Origin: JAQVOO01 sp964524755
Lineage (GTDB): Bacteria > Spirochaetota > Spirochaetia > Sphaerochaetales > Sphaerochaetaceae
Reading direction: 5' to 3'
DNA: 14,379 nucleotides
Assembly (NCBI GenBank): GCA_964524755.1
Contig: CAZGDR010000044.1
Span: 1 to 14,379 of the forward strand
Under the pieces are notes generated by a model. That model worked only from the letters and a program-made list of their open reading frames with translations. It made no database searches and was not told where the DNA came from. Position numbers and translations under genes: made by a program. Within the stretch, counting starts at the first letter, position 1, and every line of letters begins with the position of its first letter. Below are positions 6,593 to 12,118 of the stretch, piece after piece.

Positions 6593-8404
6593 ATGATTTA
6601 TAAGCACCTTGAAACGGGATTTCCTATAGCCGATCCACATCTAGATCCACTCGCCCAGCCATTACCGACCGTCGAGGAGCTAGAAGCAACGTATCAACGG
6701 ATGATTATCAGCACCTCCGGTTGGCGTAAAATCTTTGCCCCTAGCGGTGATGAAGAAGATGCCAGCGATCATATACTGTTTACCGATGCTTTCCTTATCG
6801 CCTTGGCGACCGAGGCTTTCTACCGTAACTTTAAACCAGAAACGGTAATTATAGGGATGGATACCCGTCCCACAGGGCCGGCCATCGCCGATGTTGTGTG
6901 CCGAATTCTTTTAGCCCATGGGGTATCTGTCAAACACCTGTTCATCAGTGCAGCACCTGAAATCATGGCCTATAGTGCATATCATCCAGAAGATCATTTT
7001 TTCTATATTTCAGCTAGCCATAACCCAATTGGGCACAACGGCTTCAAGTTTGGCTCTAAAGGAGGAGTTGCCAATACGGAACAGGCTACCAGTGCCATTG
7101 CTGTTTTCAGAACTCTTCTCACCGACAAGAACTCTTTAACCCTCGTACAAGAACTTAGTGCTCGTGTTGATCCTGCCCACTACCAAAAAGTCTTAAAGAA
7201 CATTGCGAAGGAGAAGACACGGGCTCTAGAAGCTTATGAACAGATGATTCTTGATACCGCTGCAGGTTCTCAGGATGATATGGTGGCTGCTTTACGCCAA
7301 GATATTGAAAAGAACCCCATTGGAATCGTAGCTGAATTAAATGGAAGTGCCCGGAGCCTCTCGATTGATCAGAGCTTTCTGAAAGGGCTTGGAGTGCGCA
7401 CCCACTTTATAAACGACGTTCCGCGTCACATCGTTCATGGCATAGTCCCAGAAGGAAAAAATCTGGAGCTTTGTCGACAAGCCTTAGAAAAAGCACATGC
7501 CACTGATAGTGCTTTTGTGTTAGGGTATGTCCCCGATAACGATGGAGACCGCGGAAACATTGTCTATGCTGATGCGGAAACAGGAAAAACCCATATTCTA
7601 GGAGCTCAAGAACTATTTGCTCTAGTGGCCCGCATCGAGCTCACCCTCTCCAAACAAAAACAGATCCCACAGGCGATTGCCGTAAACGGTCCGACTTCGC
7701 TTATGATTGATACTATTGCCGAAGAGCTTGGGGTAAAAGTTTTCCGCTCTGAAGTAGGAGAAGCCAACGTGGTAGCACTAGCTGAACAAAAACGGGAAGA
7801 GGGTTACGTGGTCCGTATTCTCGGTGAGGGATCCAACGGGGGGAATATCACCTACCCCAGTCGGGTACGAGATCCCTTAAACACCCTAGTTTCATTGATA
7901 AAATTACTTAGTTCCCCTCAAAGGTTCAAAGCCATTACCGGCCTTTCTACAAACCTCTCGCTTGCTGCAGCACTGCGGTCTTTACCCAAGCGGACAATTA
8001 CAGGAAGCTTTTCCCCTGAGGGGGTCATGCAGATTTCAACAACAGACCACGGAAAGATAAAAGCAGCTTACGAGAGAATATTCGTACAGGAATTTGCGCA
8101 GCGACGTGATGAATTGGTCCAAAGGTTCAATATTTACACCTGGCGCGAAGAGCAGATGGAAGGAATTAGTATGCGCATAGGGATGGGACCAGATTATCGC
8201 AAGCCCCCCATGCGGGGAGGGCTGAAGATTGTATTCTCCGACCAACAAGGAAATGATACTGATTTTATCTGGATGCGAGGTAGCGGCACTGAAGCCGTCT
8301 TTAGGATCATGGCTGACGCTAAGGGGCTAGATCAGGAACGGCATGATTACCTTTTAGCGTGGCACCGAACAATGGTTGAGGCTGCCGATACCGAATCACA
8401 ATGA
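6593..8404 (+). CDS. Phosphohexose mutase (phosphoglucomutase/phosphomannomutase family)
   Basis: A 603-residue alpha-D-phosphohexomutase with all four sites recognisable. They are TSGWRK (41-46), the phosphoserine loop SASHNP with catalytic Ser142, the metal loop DNDGDR (Asp315, Asp317, Asp319), the sugar-specificity loop GEGSNGG (411-417, where GEESGH is usual) and the phosphate-binding loop RGSGTEAVFR (562-571, where RPSGTEP is usual). It interconverts hexose-6-phosphate and hexose-1-phosphate (glucose or mannose), feeding nucleotide-sugar, glycogen or cell-envelope synthesis. The length is near that of PGM2-like enzymes, longer than the roughly 450 residues of PMM/GlmM. The unusual loop 3 and loop 4 sequences make the substrate uncertain. 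AGGAGG lies 8 bases before the ATG. The gene converges on hexokinase with a 9-base overlap of coding ends, pairing two consecutive steps of hexose metabolism. Confidence 0.88.
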   Translation: MIYKHLETGFPIADPHLDPLAQPLPTVEELEATYQRMIISTSGWRKIFAPSGDEEDASDHILFTDAFLIALATEAFYRNFKPETVIIGMDTRPTGPAIADVVCRILLAHGVSVKHLFISAAPEIMAYSAYHPEDHFFYISASHNPIGHNGFKFGSKGGVANTEQATSAIAVFRTLLTDKNSLTLVQELSARVDPAHYQKVLKNIAKEKTRALEAYEQMILDTAAGSQDDMVAALRQDIEKNPIGIVAELNGSARSLSIDQSFLKGLGVRTHFINDVPRHIVHGIVPEGKNLELCRQALEKAHATDSAFVLGYVPDNDGDRGNIVYADAETGKTHILGAQELFALVARIELTLSKQKQIPQAIAVNGPTSLMIDTIAEELGVKVFRSEVGEANVVALAEQKREEGYVVRILGEGSNGGNITYPSRVRDPLNTLVSLIKLLSSPQRFKAITGLSTNLSLAAALRSLPKRTITGSFSPEGVMQISTTDHGKIKAAYERIFVQEFAQRRDELVQRFNIYTWREEQMEGISMRIGMGPDYRKPPMRGGLKIVFSDQQGNDTDFIWMRGSGTEAVFRIMADAKGLDQERHDYLLAWHRTMVEAADTESQ

Positions 8405-9703
8405 TAGACCAGCAACTGCAGCTCCAATGGTGGGAGAATCTTCAATTGTAACAAACCGCACATAACGGTGATGTTGGCGTTCTAAAAACACTCGCACATA
8501 CTCCTGAGTATAATCTGACAAATTCTCTGTCTTATAATACGTGGTACCATCAGCATTAATACACACCGGGTAACGGGGGTTTTCACCCGAACCGGCTTTT
8601 AAGACAGCTGCACTAAGATTAACCGCTGTCAGTTTTGCTGCGCGGGCAATAATAGTATCAAGAAGAAGATAGAGGGCTGTTGCATCGTTTTCATTGGTGA
8701 CACAAGAGACTAAATCATAGGCCTGATTATGTGGCATTTCTAAATAGTGGCTCATACGGGTAGTATCCAAGGGTTCAATCTGAGCAAATCGTTGCTCAAA
8801 ATCTTTTGATAAAAGCCCTTCCTCAATCGCTTGGAGAACCACTACATGGCTAAACGCTCCCAAGTAAGCACCACTGATCATCTTTTCAAAATGATAATTC
8901 TCTGGTTGCTTCGTAGAATCAATAAACCGTCGATCTAATTCGCCTGGTATCAAATCAAAATTACCTGACTCGACATTGATAATTTGTGAACCAGCCACTT
9001 GCGGTTTCAATTTGCCAATATGAGCATTATTTTCAACATAGGCTGTGTTTGTACCTGTGCCTAGGATGAACCCAACATAATCACTATAGGGAGATACTCC
9101 CGTGGAAATTTTACCAGCCAATAAAGTAGCTACAGTGTCGTTAACCACTGCTATCTTTTTATTGGTCACGCGGTGTCCTCTGCGGGTCAATTCTTCCAAT
9201 AATGAGTGACCTACCGGCATACCAATTACTTCAGGGGCTTTGATCTCTTTGGAAAAGACAAGAGGGATTCCATCGTGGTCTGCTGTAATCTCGGCAGCAT
9301 AAGAGAAACAAAAACCGATCCGGTCACTTTCATGTATCAACGGTTCCACTTGGTCAGCTAAAGTTGAAAAGAACTCTTTAGCGGAAACTTCATGCTTTAC
9401 TCCAGGCATCCCCGTTTTATGAAAGGATTCTATAGTCGGCTTCATAGTTTCATCAAAAGAGACTACGCACGTTCTAAAGTTTGTCCCCCCTGCATCTAAG
9501 ACAATCACCTTCTCACCGGGGTTAATCGTATTACCGACTTTTGTAAACGTAGGGATCATAGCTAAAGAACCAGCTCCTTTACTCTGTAACCCCTTCTCCA
9601 TTTCACAAAGAAATTGGTCACAGCACTGCTGCATATCGAGGGTATGGGGGGCAATCCTCCACCGCTCTAAAAATGCTTCACTGCGTGTAACAATATCTTT
9701 CAT
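8396..9703 (-). CDS. Hexokinase, eukaryotic-type family
   Basis: A 435-residue protein of the hexokinase family (not the shorter ROK/Glk glucokinases). The phosphate-1 loop is VLDAGGTNFR (68-77). The hexokinase signature region is IGFCFSYAAE (129-138). VVNDTVATLLAG (186-197) supplies the catalytic Asp189. GTGTNTAY (215-222) is the phosphate-2 loop, INVESGNF (242-249) includes the glucose-binding Glu, and DSPTIGAAVAGL near the C-terminus is the adenosine-site GxGAA-like segment. It phosphorylates glucose and perhaps other hexoses with ATP at the entry to glycolysis. The length fits bacterial members such as those in spirochaetes and Bacteroidetes. The GGAGG site (9709-9713) is 5 bases before the ATG, and a consensus promoter lies upstream. 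It converges on the hexose mutase gene. Confidence 0.9.
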   Translation of the reverse strand: MKDIVTRSEAFLERWRIAPHTLDMQQCCDQFLCEMEKGLQSKGAGSLAMIPTFTKVGNTINPGEKVIVLDAGGTNFRTCVVSFDETMKPTIESFHKTGMPGVKHEVSAKEFFSTLADQVEPLIHESDRIGFCFSYAAEITADHDGIPLVFSKEIKAPEVIGMPVGHSLLEELTRRGHRVTNKKIAVVNDTVATLLAGKISTGVSPYSDYVGFILGTGTNTAYVENNAHIGKLKPQVAGSQIINVESGNFDLIPGELDRRFIDSTKQPENYHFEKMISGAYLGAFSHVVVLQAIEEGLLSKDFEQRFAQIEPLDTTRMSHYLEMPHNQAYDLVSCVTNENDATALYLLLDTIIARAAKLTAVNLSAAVLKAGSGENPRYPVCINADGTTYYKTENLSDYTQEYVRVFLERQHHRYVRFVTIEDSPTIGAAVAGLSL

Positions 9704-9734
9704 GCTAGCCTCCAGATGCCTTCAGGATTTTTCC

Positions 9735-9763
9735 AATATAGGCGAATGCTCGTAATCTGTCCA
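9735..9763 (-). promoter_or_regulatory. Near-consensus sigma-70 promoter for hexokinase
   Basis: On the minus strand, TGGACA (9758-9763) and TATATT (9735-9740) each match the consensus at five of six positions, with a 17-base spacer. The predicted transcription start near 9728 gives a leader of about 25 bases containing the GGAGG site. Confidence 0.65.
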
Positions 9764-9796
9764 GTTCACGACCCTCATTCTCATTTTGATTGCCGT

Positions 9797-9826
9797 TTGT
9801 CGAGTTTAGCTGTACGTTAGTAATAT
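9797..9826 (+). promoter_or_regulatory. Candidate upstream promoter for the SHOCT operon
   Basis: TTGTCG (9797-9802), an 18-base spacer and TAATAT (9821-9826) would start a transcript with a 5' leader of about 120 bases. The match is moderate. A second, closer -10-like TATAAC at 9923-9928 overlaps the dyad listed below but lacks a good -35. Confidence 0.3.
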
Positions 9827-9924
9827 ATCAGTTGAAGGTGGAGATGATACTACGGCTAGCTTCGCACCTATGAATACATGTCTTATCCCATTCGATTTCT
9901 TCTTGGATGTAACAATGATGAATA

Positions 9925-9941
9925 TAACCCCTAGAGGGTTA
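9925..9941. promoter_or_regulatory. CsoR-operator-like dyad TAACCCCTAGAGGGTTA
   Basis: A 6-base perfect inverted repeat (TAACCC / GGGTTA) flanks CTAGA, directly before the AAGGAG ribosome binding site of the first SHOCT gene. C-run/G-run dyads with flanking TA are characteristic of operators for CsoR/RcnR-family copper, nickel or sulfide sensors. The dyad overlaps a TATAAC -10-like hexamer (9923-9928), where a repressor could block initiation. As RNA it could also form a short hairpin that affects ribosome access. The family assignment is inference; no csoR gene is in the window. Confidence 0.4.
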
Positions 9942-9952
9942 AGGAGTTGCTT

Positions 9953-10147
9953 ATGATGCTAATACCATTATTACTTTTCATATTGGTTTTATACTTTATA
10001 TTTCGTGATACTGATTTCAAAAGAAATCAGACACCTAGGGTCGACGAGCGTTCACCTTTAGACATTCTCAAACAGAGATATGCCGAGGGAACACTTTCAC
10101 AAGATGAATTTCTTCGTATGAGAGAAGAACTCAGTAAGAAAAATTAG
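9953..10147 (+). CDS. Small SHOCT-domain membrane protein 1
   Basis: A 64-residue protein. Residues 3-17 form a strongly hydrophobic single membrane helix, followed by a short basic linker. Residues 34-64 match a SHOCT domain (SPLDILKQRYAEGTLSQDEF, then a basic/acidic helix). SHOCT (short C-terminal domain) modules occur at the ends of many bacterial proteins and are thought to mediate oligomerisation. The ATG at 9953 is chosen because AAGGAG (9941-9946) ends 6 bases upstream; an in-frame TTG at 9947 abuts that site. It is the first gene of the putative metal-response operon, 11 bases ahead of the second SHOCT gene. The C-terminal domain would face the cytoplasm if the N-terminus is inserted as a simple anchor. 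Confidence 0.8.
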   Translation: MMLIPLLLFILVLYFIFRDTDFKRNQTPRVDERSPLDILKQRYAEGTLSQDEFLRMREELSKKN

Positions 10148-10158
10148 GAGGCTACTAC

Positions 10159-10422
10159 ATGCATGGTTATTATTGGGGTTTTAGAGGGATGCCCAGAGCA
10201 AGGGGGTTCTCCTATCTGAACTATACAGATTCACCTTTAGGTTTTTGGTTGATGATTGGCCTGATGTTACTGGTTGCTGTGGCCATAGTGCTCCTTATTG
10301 TCAATGTGAGAAAACGAAACAGAAATGAAGATTCAGAAGCTATGGCAACCATTAAACGTCGCTATGCCAACGGAGAACTGACCAATGAGGACTTTCAAAG
10401 AATGAAGAAAGACCTTTTGTAG
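10159..10422 (+). CDS. Small SHOCT-domain membrane protein 2
   Basis: An 87-residue protein. The N-terminal segment (1-27) is rich in aromatic residues, Gly, His and Met (MHGYYWGFRGM). It is followed by one membrane helix (about 28-50), a basic RKRNRN stretch, and a C-terminal SHOCT domain (60-87, MATIKRRYANGELTNEDFQR). The positive charge after the helix places the SHOCT domain in the cytoplasm and the His/Met/aromatic segment outside, where it could contact metal ions. AGGAGG (10146-10151) is 7 bases before the ATG. It is a paralogue of the preceding gene and of the third SHOCT gene in its last 28 residues only. Confidence 0.8.
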   Translation: MHGYYWGFRGMPRARGFSYLNYTDSPLGFWLMIGLMLLVAVAIVLLIVNVRKRNRNEDSEAMATIKRRYANGELTNEDFQRMKKDLL

Positions 10423-10464
10423 GTGCTCGATGGTGTGCTGATTGGATTGATTCTTACATGAATC

Positions 10465-10530
10465 ATGATCTTTGTGCTCCTTGCGGCTTGGATCTTTAGT
10501 CAATTGTATAAGCGCGACAATTTCTATTAA
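10465..10530 (+). CDS. Possible 21-residue membrane peptide, or end of a broken small gene
   Basis: An ATG at 10465 opens MIFVLLAAWIFSQLYKRDNF plus a final Tyr before TAA. This is one hydrophobic helix followed by a charged tail, a typical small membrane protein layout. In the same frame, directly upstream, 10423-10458 reads VLDGVLIGLILT and is separated from the peptide only by a TGA at 10459 and one Ile codon. The whole stretch therefore looks like a 35-codon small membrane protein interrupted by one stop. No good ribosome binding site is seen before either start. Confidence 0.3.
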   Translation: MIFVLLAAWIFSQLYKRDNFY

Positions 10531-10596
10531 GAAATAAGTGAAAGTGAATCAGCCGTGAGGATTGTACATAGATTGAATTATACGTAGGAGATAAGT

Positions 10597-11001
10597 GTGA
10601 GTTATTATATAGCAACAACTCTTAATCAACCCTTTGATAAGAGTATCGAAATGGTGATTGAGGCGCTCAAGAAAGAAGGTTTCGGCGTACTTGCCGATAT
10701 CAATGTCAGGGCTACGATGAAAGAGAGGCTTAATGTCGACTTTCGAAACTACCGAATTCTCGGAGCATGCAGTCCCTCTTTTGCCCTCAAGGCACTTGAA
10801 GCTGAAGACAAGATTGGAGTCTTCTTGCCGTGCAATGTAATTGTTCAGGAACTGAGTTCAGAAATGGTGGAAGTAGCTGCAGTAGATCCCATCAGCTCTA
10901 TGCAAGCAGTAGACAATGAGGCGGTACACCTCGTTGCAGAAGAAATAAAAGAAAAACTGAAACGTGTTATCTCAGCTCTCGAACAAAGTAACAAATCATA
11001 G
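10597..11001 (+). CDS. DUF302 family protein
   Basis: A 134-residue soluble protein of the DUF302 family. The family core is visible as an N-terminal strand plus a helix with PFDKSIEMVIEALKKEGFGV (12-31), then ILGACSPSFALKAL (54-67) and GVFLPCNVIVQE (74-85). DUF302 proteins have a small alpha/beta barrel, no established biochemical activity, and often occur beside heavy-metal transporters and SHOCT proteins. The two Cys residues (58 and 79), in GACSP and LPCNV, are conserved features of the family and could bind a ligand or metal. The start is GTG 10597, with GGAG (10587-10590) 6 bases upstream. No signal peptide is present. It lies within the operon between the second and third SHOCT genes. 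Confidence 0.85.
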   Translation: MSYYIATTLNQPFDKSIEMVIEALKKEGFGVLADINVRATMKERLNVDFRNYRILGACSPSFALKALEAEDKIGVFLPCNVIVQELSSEMVEVAAVDPISSMQAVDNEAVHLVAEEIKEKLKRVISALEQSNKS

Positions 11002-11028
11002 AAAGCATCGCCTAATTTGATTTACGGC

Positions 11029-11087
11029 ATAAGATGTCATTGTATTTGCTCACATAGCGGTAGTTTTGAACCGTTTAGGCATCTTAT
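11029..11087 (+). other. Inverted repeat with nested hairpin in the leader of the third SHOCT gene
   Basis: ATAAGATG (11029-11036) and CATCTTAT (11080-11087) are perfect 8-base complements enclosing 43 bases. Inside is CGGT-AGTTTTGA-ACCG, a second hairpin. There is no T-tract, so it is not a standard terminator. It could fold as a leader RNA or slow read-through between the DUF302 and SHOCT3 genes. The function is unknown. Confidence 0.3.
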
Positions 11088-11113
11088 TCCCTGAGAGGAT
11101 GGACGCTATGTAT

Positions 11114-11129
11114 CTGTCATGTTTGACAG
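11114..11129. promoter_or_regulatory. Inverted repeat CTGTCATGTTTGACAG overlapping a TTGACA hexamer
   Basis: Perfect 6-base arms flank TGTT. The right arm contains a consensus -35 hexamer, TTGACA (11123-11128), with only a weak CAAAAT (11148-11153, spacer 19) as a -10. TGTCA-N4-TGACA symmetry suits a dimeric regulator. It may give the third SHOCT gene its own controlled promoter. Confidence 0.35.
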
Positions 11130-11185
11130 TCATACTGACTTCTGAAGCAAAATTGCTACAGAAAAGAATTGAAGGAGACCACACC

Positions 11186-11869
11186 TTGAAAAAAACACTC
11201 ATTTTGACCTTAAGTGTTATATTTCTACTAACGGGAGCGATGCTTTGGGCACAGGAAGAAGGACACGGCAGAGCTGCCGATGTTATCATCAACGAAATCA
11301 AACAAAATCAAAGTGTAGAGAGTATCACCCAGATCGATCCCGATCTGGTAAGTCCGGCATTGCTTGAAGAACTGGGAGACGCAGTCATGGCCCTCATGAT
11401 TGGTGATGAACAACAACACGAATGGATGGATGAGATGATGGGAGGCGAAGGTTCTGAACAGCTTGCCTCAGTTCATCGCTGGCTTGCCTACGATTATCTC
11501 CAGAACAACGGGAACCTTGCTACATGGGGACCTGGGATGATGGGAAACCGGAATTTTAACTGGCAAGACAGAGATTGGAACTATGGCCCCGGTAGAATGA
11601 TGGGAAGGCGGAACCTTGATTGGCAAAACAGCAGTGGGAACTATGGTTCCAACAGAATGATGGGCTGGTCAGGACTCTGGTGGGGTTGGATCGTAGTAAC
11701 CATCGTGATAATTATAGTTATTGTAGTTGTCGTTGTCGCGCTCTTTCGCCCACGCCGAAGCAGCACTAAAGATTCCCACGATCCCCTTGAAATTCTTCGC
11801 AGGCGCTACGCTGAAGGCAACATTTCCAGGGAAGAGTATCAGCAGATGTCAAAAGAGCTGAAAGAGTAA
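11186..11869 (+). CDS. Exported Met-rich protein with membrane anchor and SHOCT domain
   Basis: A 227-residue protein with a layered design. Residues 1-22 are a signal peptide (KK, hydrophobic core, then MLWA-Q). An acidic, Asp/Glu/His/Met-rich region (about 23-110) includes HEWMDEMMGGEGSE. Two 20-residue repeats and the start of a third follow, each opening with MMG (Met at 118, 138 and 158) and rich in Trp, Asn, Arg and Gly. A transmembrane helix at about 164-187 is followed by RPRR and a C-terminal SHOCT domain (199-227). The start is TTG 11186, chosen because AAGGAG (11172-11177) lies 8 bases upstream and the signal peptide begins there; upstream in-frame codons lack these features. Met/His-rich periplasmic segments commonly bind Cu(I), which fits the neighbouring copper ATPase. 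The function is inferred. It is the last gene of the operon, followed by a terminator. Confidence 0.78.
   Translation: MKKTLILTLSVIFLLTGAMLWAQEEGHGRAADVIINEIKQNQSVESITQIDPDLVSPALLEELGDAVMALMIGDEQQHEWMDEMMGGEGSEQLASVHRWLAYDYLQNNGNLATWGPGMMGNRNFNWQDRDWNYGPGRMMGRRNLDWQNSSGNYGSNRMMGWSGLWWGWIVVTIVIIIVIVVVVVALFRPRRSSTKDSHDPLEILRRRYAEGNISREEYQQMSKELKE
11537..11670 (+). repeat. 60-base tandem repeat inside the third SHOCT gene
   Basis: ATGATGGG recurs at exactly 60-base spacing (11537, 11597, 11657), giving two full 20-codon units and the start of a third. Units 1 and 2 share the order MMG-x-R-N-x-D/N-W-Q...N-Y-G at the protein level. The repeat encodes the methionine-rich extracytoplasmic segment. 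Confidence 0.75.
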
Positions 11870-11878
11870 AACAGGTAG

Positions 11879-11917
11879 TCCAATTGCCGGCAATAAAGCC
11901 AGCAGTTGGAACTTTTT
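11879..11917 (+). terminator. Rho-independent terminator of the SHOCT-DUF302 operon
   Basis: A 13-pair stem (TCCAATTGCCGGC with GCCAGCAGTTGGA, one G-T wobble and one C-A mismatch) closes an AATAAA loop. ACTTTTTG follows, with the T-tract at 11913-11917. It starts 10 bases after the last stop codon of the operon. Confidence 0.85.
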
Positions 11918-12010
11918 GTCAGGAAGTTATTCATAACTACACCTAACCTCCTCATGAAACCACCCATATAGAGACATTAGATTCCCATCATACGGTAATG
12001 GTATTGAGTT

Positions 12011-12080
12011 ATTCGCCTGTATCTTTCGGTTCGCTTAAGCGAAGCCTATGTGCCGGCGAATTCGTCCAGCACAAATAGGC
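12011..12080. repeat. Cluster of nested inverted repeats between convergent operons
   Basis: Three symmetric elements are packed into 70 bases. ATTCGCC (12011-12017) pairs with GGCGAAT (12055-12061). TTCGCTTAAGCGAA (12030-12043) is a perfect 14-base palindrome. GCCTAT-GTGC...GCAC-aa-ATAGGC (12044-12080) forms a long interrupted stem with GG/CC and a CGAATTCG core. The elements compete with one another for pairing. There is no T-tract. It may be a REP-like element, a structured RNA, or the remains of a mobile element end. Confidence 0.4.
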
Positions 12081-12095
12081 TAAGAGAGTGGGAAC

Positions 12096-12118
12096 ATAGA
12101 AACTGTGCCTGTTTCTAT
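12096..12118 (-). other. Hairpin at the copB stop codon
   Basis: ATAGAAAC (12096-12103) and GTTTCTAT (12111-12118) form a perfect 8-base stem with a 7-base loop, overlapping the copB stop codon. On the minus strand no T-run follows, so an intrinsic terminator is not convincing. It could stabilise the 3' end of the copB mRNA. Confidence 0.35.

Noticed and set aside
10459..10461. TGA as a selenocysteine codon
   Set aside because: I see no convincing SECIS-like hairpin just downstream, and the residue would fall within a membrane helix without redox context.
11066..11185. Longer N-terminus for the third SHOCT protein (40 extra residues)
   Set aside because: A signal peptide and a well-placed AAGGAG point to TTG 11186; the upstream residues are not protein-like and contain the inverted-repeat region.
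12096..12118. Intrinsic terminator for copB
   Set aside because: The stem is perfect, but on the minus strand it is followed by GTTCCCACTC rather than a T-run, and it overlaps the stop codon.
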